From assembly GCA_934316845.1 (NCBI GenBank), contig CAKRDZ010000011.1, positions 1 to 64,000 on the forward strand: a DNA stretch of 64,000 nucleotides, given 5' to 3'. Every line of letters begins with the position of its first letter. Position 1 is the stretch's first letter. The position numbers and the translations under genes were made by a program. Shown one piece after another: positions 9,140 through 16,734 of this stretch. Below the pieces are notes generated by a model. That model was not told the DNA's origin, did not search any database, and saw only the letters and a list, made by a program, of their open reading frames with translations. Source of the DNA: an uncultured Eubacterium sp. GTDB taxonomy: Bacteria > Bacillota > Clostridia > Lachnospirales > Lachnospiraceae.

Positions 9140-9169
9140 ATCATACCACACATTTTTCGACATTGTCAA
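9140..9169 (-). promoter_or_regulatory. pckA promoter containing a perfect 0A-box-like site
   Basis: Minus-strand TTGACA (9169-9164) and TATGAT (9145-9140), spacer 18 bp. The spacer contains TGTCGAA (9162-9156), matching the Spo0A box consensus TGNCGAA. Confidence 0.75.
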
Positions 9170-9175
9170 CCTTTG

Positions 9176-10591
9176 TTATGCTCTCTGTACTTTTATCATG
9201 TTTGTTGTGCCGGAAATTCCTACCGGAACCCCCGATGTATATACCGCTACATCGCCTTTACAGAGAAATCCCTGTTTGAGGCATTCTTCCGTCGCATAAT
9301 CAAAAAGTTCAAATACTTCCTGTTTTTCTTCCAATAAAACCGGGGTGACGCCCCACGACATATTGAGCTGTCGTGTCACTTTTTCCGACATGGCACAGCC
9401 AACGATGTCACAGCCCGGACGGTAACGTGAGATCATACGGGCAGAACGTCCGGATTTGGTAACCGTGATGATGACGCGGGCATTCAGGTCATGCGCTGTC
9501 GTACAGGTTGCATGGCAGATGGCATCCGTAATGTCCGGATTGGCTTTCCGCTCGTGGTTAAAGAACCGCTTGCAGTAATCTACATCCGCTTCTGTCCTCT
9601 CGGCAATGCGCACCATTGTTTTCAGAGCCTCCACCGGATATTTCCCGGCGGCCGTCTCTCCCGAAAGCATGATCGCACTCGTTCCATCGTAGATTGCATT
9701 GGCGACATCGGCTGTCTCTGCACGGGTCGGCCGTGGATTTTTCATCATGGAATCCAGCATCTGTGTCGCCGTGATTACCTGCTTGCCGGCTTCGTACACT
9801 TTGCGGATGATCATTTTCTGGATGACCGGCACTTCTTCATCCGGCACCTCAACTCCCATATCACCGCGCGCGATCATAATTCCATCCGATACGCGGATGA
9901 TCTCATCAATCTTATCCACGCCTTCTGCATTTTCGACCTTGGCAATGATATTGATATCTTTTCCCCCATTTTCGTCCAAAAGTTTACGGATCTGCATGAC
10001 ATCTTCAGCGGTTCTCGTAAAAGAAGCTGCGACAAAATCGATGTCCTGGCGGATCCCAAATAAAATGTCCTCTTTGTCTTTTTCGCTCATATAAGGCAGA
10101 TGGATGTGTACACCCGGTACATTGACGCCCTTGTGATCCGAGATCATGCCGCCGTTTACAACGGTACAAATGATGTCTTCTCCCCGGATTTCCTTCACAA
10201 TAAGTTCAATCAGTCCATCATCGATCAATATCCGGTTTCCCGGCTTTTCATCCTGATATAACTGTGGATACGTAATGGATGCCATAGAAGCATTTCCCCG
10301 TATCTCACGCCCCGTCAGCACAAACTGCTGCCCCGGCTCCAACGTCACTTTTCCGTCTTCAAATATCCCTGTACGAATCTCCGGTCCCTTTGTATCCAAA
10401 AGCATTGCCACCGGTTTTCCGCATTTTTCCCGCATTGCTTTCAGCCGGTCCATCCGCCCTTTCTGCTCTTCGTGGCTGCCGTGCGAAAAGTTGAAACGCG
10501 CTACGTTCATGCCGCCCCGCATCAATTTTTCCAAAACCTCATCCGAATCCGTCGCCGGACCCATCGTACATATGATCTTTGTTTTTCTCAT
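9176..10591 (-). CDS. pyk: Pyruvate kinase
   Basis: Transfers phosphate from PEP to ADP in the last ATP-forming step of glycolysis. The product of about 471 residues covers the catalytic (beta/alpha)8 barrel, B domain and C domain, with TKIICTMGPATD at the N terminus, FNFSHGSHEEQ, the active-site segment IIAKVENAEGVDKIDEII and MIARGDMGVEVP, and TATQMLDSMMKNPRPTRAE. It lacks the extra C-terminal PEP-utiliser domain found in Bacillus enzymes. The start is taken at the ATG 7 bases after AAAGGAG; a TTG one codon earlier is possible. It ends beside the pckA promoter with no clear terminator, so read-through into pckA is possible. Confidence 0.97.
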   Translation of the reverse strand: MRKTKIICTMGPATDSDEVLEKLMRGGMNVARFNFSHGSHEEQKGRMDRLKAMREKCGKPVAMLLDTKGPEIRTGIFEDGKVTLEPGQQFVLTGREIRGNASMASITYPQLYQDEKPGNRILIDDGLIELIVKEIRGEDIICTVVNGGMISDHKGVNVPGVHIHLPYMSEKDKEDILFGIRQDIDFVAASFTRTAEDVMQIRKLLDENGGKDINIIAKVENAEGVDKIDEIIRVSDGIMIARGDMGVEVPDEEVPVIQKMIIRKVYEAGKQVITATQMLDSMMKNPRPTRAETADVANAIYDGTSAIMLSGETAAGKYPVEALKTMVRIAERTEADVDYCKRFFNHERKANPDITDAICHATCTTAHDLNARVIITVTKSGRSARMISRYRPGCDIVGCAMSEKVTRQLNMSWGVTPVLLEEKQEVFELFDYATEECLKQGFLCKGDVAVYTSGVPVGISGTTNMIKVQRA

Positions 10592-10630
10592 CAATAATCT
10601 CCTTTCTCCCTCTGCCTTCTGCCATTCTTT

Positions 10631-10659
10631 ATCATAGCAATCCCCCTGTCATTCGTCAA
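10631..10659 (-). promoter_or_regulatory. Promoter for pyk
   Basis: Minus-strand TTGACG (10659-10654) and TATGAT (10636-10631), spacer 17 bp, about 40 bp before the start codon. Confidence 0.75.
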
Positions 10660-10780
10660 CAAAGAAATGGTTAAGATTGCATTTCATTTTAAAGTGCGTC
10701 CGCCCCAAATACTGCGTGTATAAATTTCCCTTAATCTGTCAAAGATATACATAACATATTTTATGAAATGAGGAATCCCA

Positions 10781-11230
10781 ATGAGACGAAAAATAAAATT
10801 TTCCATTTTTTGTATGTTGTTTTGCTGGATCATCGTTTTTGTGCAGTTTGCAATGACCCGGTTTTATCTCGCACACAATGACGCCGCGCAGGCCTTTGCA
10901 AGGAATCAGCTTGTCGTTGAAAACGGCCATGGCGATTTACAGAATTTGTCAGAAAAAGGCGGCATTGTCAAAGGTCATTTATCCGGGAAAATATCGGATG
11001 CGCAAAAAGACCATCTTGCCTCCCACCTGTTTCACGCCTGGGGCGGCGCGGTAAAAAGCACACACCAGACATCCGGGTACTATGTTGCTTACGGCTACAC
11101 GTCCGGCATTTCCTTTTATAAAAAAATAAACGGCCAGAAAATCAACTTAAACCTCGCCATAACGTATGACGAAATTTCCGATGAAACGACCGTTTATCTT
11201 GGAATTCCTTTATTAAATTCAGATTTCTGA
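10781..11230 (+). CDS. YwmB-like membrane-anchored protein
   Basis: A 149-residue product with one N-terminal transmembrane or uncleaved signal segment (about residues 7-27, FSIFCMLFCWIIVFVQFAM) and an extracytoplasmic domain. The ending KINLNLAITYDEISDETTVYLGIPLL resembles the C-terminal end of the YwmB/TATA-box-binding-like family of Firmicutes, whose function is unknown. ATG preceded by GAGGAA. It is a single gene converging on clpX, with only 8 bp between stop codons and no visible terminator. The family assignment rests on memory of the motif pattern. Confidence 0.55.
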   Translation: MRRKIKFSIFCMLFCWIIVFVQFAMTRFYLAHNDAAQAFARNQLVVENGHGDLQNLSEKGGIVKGHLSGKISDAQKDHLASHLFHAWGGAVKSTHQTSGYYVAYGYTSGISFYKKINGQKINLNLAITYDEISDETTVYLGIPLLNSDF

Positions 11231-11238
11231 TAACATGG

Positions 11239-12693
11239 CTACTCGCGTACTTCAATACGCGGTCCGCCCGTACCATTGACATACTCTTTGGTAATTGTTA
11301 CGTGTCCGATCATGTCATCTTTCGGAATCTGATACATGATATCTAACATTGTCTCTTCCAAAATCGACCGGAGTGCTCTGGCGCCGGTTTTTTTCTTCGC
11401 CGCACGGCCGGCAATCTCAAGAAGAGCATCTTCATCAAAGTCAAGTTTCACGCCATCCATCGCAAACAATTTTTTGTACTGTTTGATAATGGCATTTTTC
11501 GGTTCGGTCAAAACCTTCACCAAAAGTCTCTCATCCATCTGCTGCAAGGCAAATACGATTGGAAGTCGTCCGATAAACTCCGGAATCAGTCCATAACCGC
11601 GGATGTCCTCTGTCTCAACTTTTGAGAATATATTTTCATCGTTGTCATATTCATCTTTCAGCTGCGACTCAAATCCGATATGGCCATGTTTGGTCAAGCG
11701 GCGTTTAATCACATTTTCAAGCCCCGGAAAAGCGCCTCCGCAGATAAATAAAATGTGGCGGGTATTTATCGTAGTCATCGGAACCATCGCATTTTTGCTG
11801 GTAGCACCTACCGGTACTTCGACATCGGCTCCTTCCAAAAGTTTCAAAAGTGCCTGCTGTACCGACTCCCCGCTGACATCTCTCTGATTGGCATTTTCTT
11901 TTTTGGCAAGTTTATCGATCTCGTCAATATAAACGATACCACGTTCTGCACGCTCCACATCATTGTCCGCATTGGCGAGCAGTTTGGAGATCACGCTTTC
12001 GACATCGTCGCCGATATAACCGGCTTCCGTAAGCGCCGTCGCATCTGTGATTGCAAGCGGCACCTGCAAAATGCGGGCCAGCGTCTGCACCAGAAACGTT
12101 TTACCGCTTCCCGTCGGTCCAAGCATCAGCATATTGGATTTTTCGATCTCAACATCCCAGTCCATCTGATTGGTGTCACCGGCTTCACGGGCTTTTTCCT
12201 CTTCTTCCATCGCGGTAACGCGCTTGTAATGATTATAAACTCCTACCGAGATAACTTTTTTCGCCTGATCCTGTCCCATAACATATTCGTCCAATTTTCC
12301 CTTAATAATATGAGGGGCTGGTAATTTTTGGATATCAAGCGCCGGCACTTCTTCCCGGTTCTTCTTCTTTGTCTTTACCTTATGACGTTCCTGCATCTCT
12401 TCCGGCATCCCGCTGAAAGGATTTGAAAGATTGATAAATTCGATCCCCGGCATCCCATTCATTGGAGGAATGTTCATTCCATTCATGCCAAGCGTATCAA
12501 ATGATTTCTGCATACAATCCGAACAGATGGTAATATTATTCGGAATGCGGATCATATAAGGAACCTTACTCTCCGGGCGGTGGCACAGATAGCAGTAAGC
12601 CTCTTTTTTATCTTCATTTTCTGTCACATTGCCCGCTTTATCTGTATTTTGTTCTACGATTTCTTCATTTTGATCTTTAATTTCTTCGTTCAC
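11239..12693 (-). CDS. clpX: ATP-dependent Clp protease ATP-binding subunit ClpX
   Basis: An AAA+ unfoldase that feeds substrates to ClpP. It has an N-terminal zinc-binding domain (CYLC ... CSDC), Walker A GPTGSGKT, Walker B VYIDEIDK, a GYIG pore loop and HIGF at the position of the IGF loop that docks onto ClpP. The start is taken at a GTG (12693) preceded by GGAG; this gives about 484 residues. An upstream in-frame TTG (12792) would read through the predicted promoter and a leader hairpin, so it is unlikely. Even so the protein is longer than the usual 420-430, with an acidic, low-complexity N-terminal extension and an insert before the AAA domain. No clpP or tig is adjacent; this could be a second ClpX copy. 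Confidence 0.9.
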   Translation of the reverse strand: MNEEIKDQNEEIVEQNTDKAGNVTENEDKKEAYCYLCHRPESKVPYMIRIPNNITICSDCMQKSFDTLGMNGMNIPPMNGMPGIEFINLSNPFSGMPEEMQERHKVKTKKKNREEVPALDIQKLPAPHIIKGKLDEYVMGQDQAKKVISVGVYNHYKRVTAMEEEEKAREAGDTNQMDWDVEIEKSNMLMLGPTGSGKTFLVQTLARILQVPLAITDATALTEAGYIGDDVESVISKLLANADNDVERAERGIVYIDEIDKLAKKENANQRDVSGESVQQALLKLLEGADVEVPVGATSKNAMVPMTTINTRHILFICGGAFPGLENVIKRRLTKHGHIGFESQLKDEYDNDENIFSKVETEDIRGYGLIPEFIGRLPIVFALQQMDERLLVKVLTEPKNAIIKQYKKLFAMDGVKLDFDEDALLEIAGRAAKKKTGARALRSILEETMLDIMYQIPKDDMIGHVTITKEYVNGTGGPRIEVRE

Positions 12694-12723
12694 CTTTATC
12701 TCCATTCTATTTGTATTATGTCC

Positions 12724-12771
12724 AAAAGGAACTGTCCCCCCCTTGTCATAGACAAAAGTAACAGTTCCTTT
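12724..12771 (-). other. Nested hairpin at the 5' end of the predicted clpX transcript / end of htrA
   Basis: AAAGGAACTGT pairs with ACAGTTCCTTT and encloses TTGTC/GACAA. On the minus strand it is followed by TTTT, so it could terminate htrA read-through; it also begins right at the start site predicted for clpX. Both roles are inferred. Confidence 0.6.
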
Positions 12772-12800
12772 ATTATATCTTATTTTTTTCAATTAGTAAA
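12772..12800 (-). promoter_or_regulatory. Promoter for clpX
   Basis: Minus-strand TTTACT (12800-12795) and TATAAT (12777-12772), spacer 17 bp. Confidence 0.55.
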
Positions 12801-12817
12801 GATTTAGTAAAGAATCT

Positions 12818-14362
12818 TTACCACGGCATGATCTGACTTCCATAGGAATCGTCATACGAATCATTTCCATATCCGTATGGATTGCTGTTGTTTCCATCGG
12901 AATTTCCGTCAGAACCATTTGAATTTCCCGAATCCTGTGATCCCGTATCCAGTTCATTGAGTGTCTCAGAACCTTTCAATGTAACTTTCAGATTCTGCTC
13001 TTTGTACTCGCCATCCTGGCTTCTGGATATTGTTACTGTAATCTCAGTACCTGCTTTTGTGTTGTTTACTTTGTTCTGTACCTGCTCAATGGTAGACACT
13101 TTAGCATCATTGATCTTCGTGATGACATCGCCTTTCTTGATGCCGGCTGCTTTTGCTGCTCCGCTGTCCGATACTTCTGATACATAGACACCAACCGGGA
13201 TGCCGTATGCCTCGCTGACAGAATCACTGATCGTCTTACCGGTAATGCCAAGATACCCTTTTTCGCTGTCGCTAAGCACTTCACGCTGCATCAATTCATT
13301 GATGATCGGAATGGCGTCACTCATCGGAATCGCATACCCAATTCCTTCCACTTTGGTATCTGCATATTTTACCGAGTTGATACCGATAACGTTACCATTT
13401 ACATCAAGCAGTGCGCCACCGCTGTTACCGGGGTTGATTGCGGCATCTGTCTGAAGAAGAACCATTTTGTTGGAACCGCTTCCGTTTTCATCGCCGACTT
13501 CGACTTCTCTGTCTTTGGCACTGATATAACCAACTGTCACGGACTGACCATATCCAAGGGCATTTCCGATCGCAATTGCCATCTGTCCGACTTTTACATC
13601 ATCCGAATGTCCAAGTGTTGCAATCTTTATCTTACCCTTTGTTTCTTCTTTTAAATCACTCAATTTCACGGTAATTACTGCCAAGTCTGCGGTAGAATCC
13701 GTTCCCTTGACTGTTGCTTTTGCCGTCGCATCATCAATAAATTTAACGGTAATGCTTTCTGCGCCCGAAACAACATGATTGTTTGTAACGATCAGCAGTT
13801 CTTTATCATCCTGTTTTACGATAAATCCGGAGCCTGCACCTTCGGATGGATATTCGCCAAAAATGGATTTCTGCATACTCGTCTCGGTAATGGAAACGAT
13901 CGAAGGCATTACATTTTCTACAATGCCTGACACATCGGATACACCGGCAACCGCTCCACCGGATACGGCAGTCAATCCAGCATTTCCGGAATTTGTATTT
14001 ACCGTTCCGATCTCACCGGAATTTGATTTTTGTGTTCCAACCTGCACTCCGCATATTTTTACAATTGCAAAAAAACAAAATGCTGCAACGACACCAAATA
14101 CCACTGCGGAGATCAACGTTTTCTTCATACCTCCATTTTTCTTCTGCTTCGGTGGTTTCGGCTCCTGCTCGCCGCCACCGGGATTGGTGTTCTGGAAACG
14201 ATACATATTGTCAGAACTTGGCATCGGCTGCGGCCCCTGCTCCGTTCCGGCCGTATTCTGTGCACCTGACGTCTCTTCCGTCTGTGTTGGCTGCACATAA
14301 ATAGTATTATCCGTCATATTATTATTCGTATTTTCCCAAGGATTGTTATTTTCTTCATTCAT
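12818..14362 (-). CDS. HtrA/DegP-family membrane-anchored serine protease with PDZ domain
   Basis: A 514-residue envelope quality-control protease. Residues 1-80 are a cytoplasmic Asn/Gln/Pro-rich segment, then one transmembrane helix (about 82-105, KTLISAVVFGVVAAFCFFAI), a Ser/Gly/Val linker, a trypsin-like domain with the catalytic triad in TNNHVV, DLAV and GNSGGAL, then one PDZ domain (VYVSEVSDSGAAKAAGIKKG) and a Gly/Asn/Tyr-rich tail. One PDZ domain and one N-terminal anchor match the Gram-positive HtrA/YyxA architecture. ATG preceded by GGAAAGGAAG. It lies upstream of clpX, on the same strand but apparently with its own unit. Function is by family; substrates unknown. Confidence 0.93.
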   Translation of the reverse strand: MNEENNNPWENTNNNMTDNTIYVQPTQTEETSGAQNTAGTEQGPQPMPSSDNMYRFQNTNPGGGEQEPKPPKQKKNGGMKKTLISAVVFGVVAAFCFFAIVKICGVQVGTQKSNSGEIGTVNTNSGNAGLTAVSGGAVAGVSDVSGIVENVMPSIVSITETSMQKSIFGEYPSEGAGSGFIVKQDDKELLIVTNNHVVSGAESITVKFIDDATAKATVKGTDSTADLAVITVKLSDLKEETKGKIKIATLGHSDDVKVGQMAIAIGNALGYGQSVTVGYISAKDREVEVGDENGSGSNKMVLLQTDAAINPGNSGGALLDVNGNVIGINSVKYADTKVEGIGYAIPMSDAIPIINELMQREVLSDSEKGYLGITGKTISDSVSEAYGIPVGVYVSEVSDSGAAKAAGIKKGDVITKINDAKVSTIEQVQNKVNNTKAGTEITVTISRSQDGEYKEQNLKVTLKGSETLNELDTGSQDSGNSNGSDGNSDGNNSNPYGYGNDSYDDSYGSQIMPW

Positions 14363-14468
14363 ATTGAATCTTCCTTTCCCGTTTCATTAATACTATACAT
14401 TACCTTTCGTTGTATAAATGCATTATACCCACCAAATGTGTTTAGTTTGTGAATATCTTATTTTTATA

Positions 14469-14497
14469 TTGTGAAAATGGGAAAAATACTTTATAAT
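14469..14497 (+). promoter_or_regulatory. Promoter for the glycosylphosphotransferase leader
   Basis: TTGTGA (14469-14474), 17-bp spacer, perfect TATAAT (14492-14497). The transcript is predicted to begin near 14504 with AGGGTCGAAAAGTCAGAC. Confidence 0.75.
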
Positions 14498-14503
14498 GAT
14501 ATC

Positions 14504-14700
14504 AGGGTCGAAAAGTCAGACACCAATTGTGCTTGCACAAGGAGGTGGCTGACCTTGAGACCCGTCAAACATGAGAATGCAGCACAACGTGCGAAATTCG
14601 AATGTTTGTAGAATTGTGGGAGTTGCGACAGCAACGGAACAATTCGTAGATATCATTGCACAGTCAATGACTGATATCATACTAATCCCTAATTTGAAAG
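14504..14700 (+). ncRNA. Highly structured 5' leader of four consecutive hairpins
   Basis: Between the predicted start site and the TTG start codon lie about 208 nt that fold almost completely. Hairpin 1 (14505-14563): GGGTC/GACCC, GTCAG/CTGAC, CACC/GGTG and TTGTGC/GCACAA stacked with internal loops. Hairpin 2 (14566-14608): CAAACAT/ATGTTTG enclosing GCAC/GTGC. Hairpin 3 (14611-14645): GAATTGT/ACAATTC enclosing GTTGC/GCAAC. Hairpin 4 (14649-14678): GATATCA/TGATATC, or alternatively CAGTC/GACTG. Hairpin 3 recurs with compensatory changes at 36.7 kb. A cis-acting regulatory RNA is the likely reading; its ligand or factor is unknown. No T-run terminator is seen. Confidence 0.6.
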
Positions 14701-14711
14701 GATGAAAGATT

Positions 14712-16142
14712 TTGATCAAAGGAAACCAAAAACTGCTTAATATCATACGCTTTATCATAGATGTACTTATTTTAGTATTTTCATTTATACTTGCTTATAA
14801 ACTTCGTTTTGACGAGGAACAGAGTATTCTGATCCAATGGCAGATCATAGAGGAGCCGATCGGTCTTTACGGAACACTGGAGGAATATATGCAGATGCTC
14901 TTCCTGCTGATCCCGTGTTACCTCGTGTCATACTATGTCTTTCATCTGTATGACCCAAAACGTGTCACCAGCCGCAAATCTCAGGCATACAATATTTTCA
15001 AAGCCAATGTGGTCGGTATTTTGTATTGTACCGCCGGTCTTTACTTTATTAAAAGTGGAAATTATGCCCGTCTGTTTATCATAATTTTTGTAGTTACAAA
15101 TTTCTTATTAGAATTGATCTTCCGTCTGCTGATCACGACGATCCTTCGTCGTTTCCGCAAACGCGGGCACAATCTGAAGCATGTACTGCTGGTTGGCTAC
15201 GGACGTTCCGCGGAAGGCTATATCGACCGTATCTTTGCTCATCCGGAATGGGGATATGTCGTACACGGGATACTGGATGATCAGAAAAAAAACGGAAAAT
15301 CTTACCGCGACGTACATGTGATCGGTGACATTGATGATCTGGAAGAAGTGCTTGCGGCAAATTCGTTTGACGAGATTGCGATCACCCTGGACATCAACCA
15401 ATACAAACGGCTTGAAGGAATTGTCGCAATTACTGAAAAATCCGGTGTTCATACCAAATTTATCCCGGATTACAATAACATCATACCGACACGTCCTTAT
15501 ACCGAAGATCTCGACGGTCTGCCGGTAATTCACGTGCGAAACGTACCGCTTACCAATTCGTTTAATAAATTTATCAAACGTACCGTGGATATCATCGGAT
15601 CGATCGGTCTGATCATCCTTTTCTCGATTCCGATGCTGGTTGTCGCCATTTTGGTAAAAGCGACTTCGGAAGGTCCTTTAATCTTCAAGCAGGAACGAAT
15701 CGGCCTCGGCGGGAAACCATTTTTAATGTATAAATTCCGCTCTATGGCGGTACAGAAAGCTTCCGAAGAACAGAAGGCCTGGACGACACCAAACGACCCG
15801 CGTGTCACACCCGTCGGAAAATTTATCCGCAAAACCAGTCTGGACGAGCTTCCACAGTTTTTCAACGTATTAAAGGGGGATATGAGTCTTGTCGGTCCAA
15901 GACCGGAGCGGCCGTTTTTCGTAGAGAAATTTAAAGAAGAAATCCCGCGCTACATGATCAAGCACCAAGTCCGTCCCGGAATTACCGGCTGGGCGCAGGT
16001 CAACGGATACCGCGGCGACACTTCGATCCGTATGCGTATTGACTGTGATCTGTACTACATCGAAAACTGGACTCTGATGCTCGACATCAAAATCCTGCTG
16101 CTTACGGTAGTAACCGGATTTATCAATAAAAATGCATATTAA
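14712..16142 (+). CDS. Polyprenyl glycosylphosphotransferase (undecaprenyl-phosphate sugar-1-phosphate transferase, WcaJ/CpsE type)
   Basis: Starts polysaccharide repeat units by moving a sugar-1-phosphate from a UDP-sugar to undecaprenyl phosphate in the membrane. The 476-residue product has four N-terminal transmembrane helices (to about 135), a CoA-binding-like Rossmann segment (VLLVGYGRSAEGYI), a fifth membrane helix near 290-315 and the catalytic domain with FKQERIGLGGKPFLMYKFRS, DELPQFFNVLKGDMSLVGPR and PGITGWAQVNGYRGDT. It starts at TTG after AAAGGA. No other polysaccharide gene adjoins it, so it stands alone behind an elaborate leader. Sugar specificity cannot be read from sequence. 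Confidence 0.92.
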   Translation: MIKGNQKLLNIIRFIIDVLILVFSFILAYKLRFDEEQSILIQWQIIEEPIGLYGTLEEYMQMLFLLIPCYLVSYYVFHLYDPKRVTSRKSQAYNIFKANVVGILYCTAGLYFIKSGNYARLFIIIFVVTNFLLELIFRLLITTILRRFRKRGHNLKHVLLVGYGRSAEGYIDRIFAHPEWGYVVHGILDDQKKNGKSYRDVHVIGDIDDLEEVLAANSFDEIAITLDINQYKRLEGIVAITEKSGVHTKFIPDYNNIIPTRPYTEDLDGLPVIHVRNVPLTNSFNKFIKRTVDIIGSIGLIILFSIPMLVVAILVKATSEGPLIFKQERIGLGGKPFLMYKFRSMAVQKASEEQKAWTTPNDPRVTPVGKFIRKTSLDELPQFFNVLKGDMSLVGPRPERPFFVEKFKEEIPRYMIKHQVRPGITGWAQVNGYRGDTSIRMRIDCDLYYIENWTLMLDIKILLLTVVTGFINKNAY

Positions 16143-16168
16143 AACACACAATGCAAATTACCGCATCG

Positions 16169-16201
16169 AAAAAAGGCTTCCAAATATTGGAAGCCTTTTT
16201 C
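16169..16201. terminator. Bidirectional terminator between convergent genes
   Basis: AAAAAAGGCTTCCAA and TTGGAAGCCTTTTT form a hairpin with a short loop, with A-run and T-run on either side. Confidence 0.92.
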
Positions 16202-16222
16202 TAGGAAATACACTACTATATA

Positions 16223-16582
16223 CTAATCTAACTTTTTGTTGATAAACTCATCCCAGCGGCCATCGTCGTCATCATCTTCTTCGTCCTCATCCTCGCCGAA
16301 TTCCTCTTCGTCAAGCATCTCATCAAACGCATCCGAAATTGCATCTAACATCTCATCGTCATCAATCTCAAGAAGTGTGATCTCCGGCTGCTCGCCCTCC
16401 ATGCTGATCTGAATTCCAAAGAAATAAAGTTCTTCAATACTCTCATCAACCGGTGTCAGTGCAGCATAATCATCTCCATTCCATTCGAATATATATATTA
16501 CTTCACATTCTAATGTGGATCCGTCTTCTAATTCAAGGGAAACCTGCATTTCCTCGATATCGCTTAAATCAAAATCTGCCAT
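16223..16582 (-). CDS. DUF1292-family acidic protein
   Basis: About 119 residues, strongly acidic, with an Asp/Glu tract (DEEFGEDEDEEDDDDDG) near the C terminus. The N-terminal half (SLELEDGSTLECEVIYIFEWNG ... ALTPVD) follows the DUF1292 beta-rich pattern seen in Firmicutes beside ruvX/alaS; its function is unknown. The start is set at the ATG at 16582 by a strong CAGGAGGTAAC; the longer frame begins 16 codons earlier without such a site. Here it stands alone with its own promoter rather than in the usual neighbourhood. Confidence 0.8.
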   Translation of the reverse strand: MADFDLSDIEEMQVSLELEDGSTLECEVIYIFEWNGDDYAALTPVDESIEELYFFGIQISMEGEQPEITLLEIDDDEMLDAISDAFDEMLDEEEFGEDEDEEDDDDDGRWDEFINKKLD

Positions 16583-16614
16583 TTTGTTACCTCCTGTTAA
16601 ATTTCTATAAAAAG

Positions 16615-16643
16615 ATGATAACATAATCAAAGATCACTGTCAA
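16615..16643 (-). promoter_or_regulatory. Promoter for the DUF1292 gene
   Basis: Minus-strand TTGACA (16643-16638) and TATCAT (16620-16615), spacer 17 bp. Confidence 0.75.
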
Positions 16644-16667
16644 ATGTGGATTTTTTTTCATAATATA

Positions 16668-16696
16668 TTGTTGAAATTCCAAAAACATGATACACT
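16668..16696 (+). promoter_or_regulatory. Possible promoter for the histidine kinase
   Basis: TTGTTG (16668-16673) and TACACT (16691-16696), spacer 17 bp; weaker boxes than others in this window. Confidence 0.45.
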
Positions 16697-16734
16697 TACA
16701 ATGTTCCCAGCACGAAACGAAAGGATGTTATTAT

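Noticed and set aside
12694..12792. TTG start giving ClpX 33 extra residues
   Set aside because: No ribosome site; the added stretch covers the predicted promoter edge and leader hairpin, whereas GTG at 12693 has GGAG well placed.
14516..14758. Minus-strand frame of 80 codons across the structured leader
   Set aside because: It lies antisense to the leader and the start of the glycosylphosphotransferase, with no homology or ribosome site; the palindromes explain the open frame.
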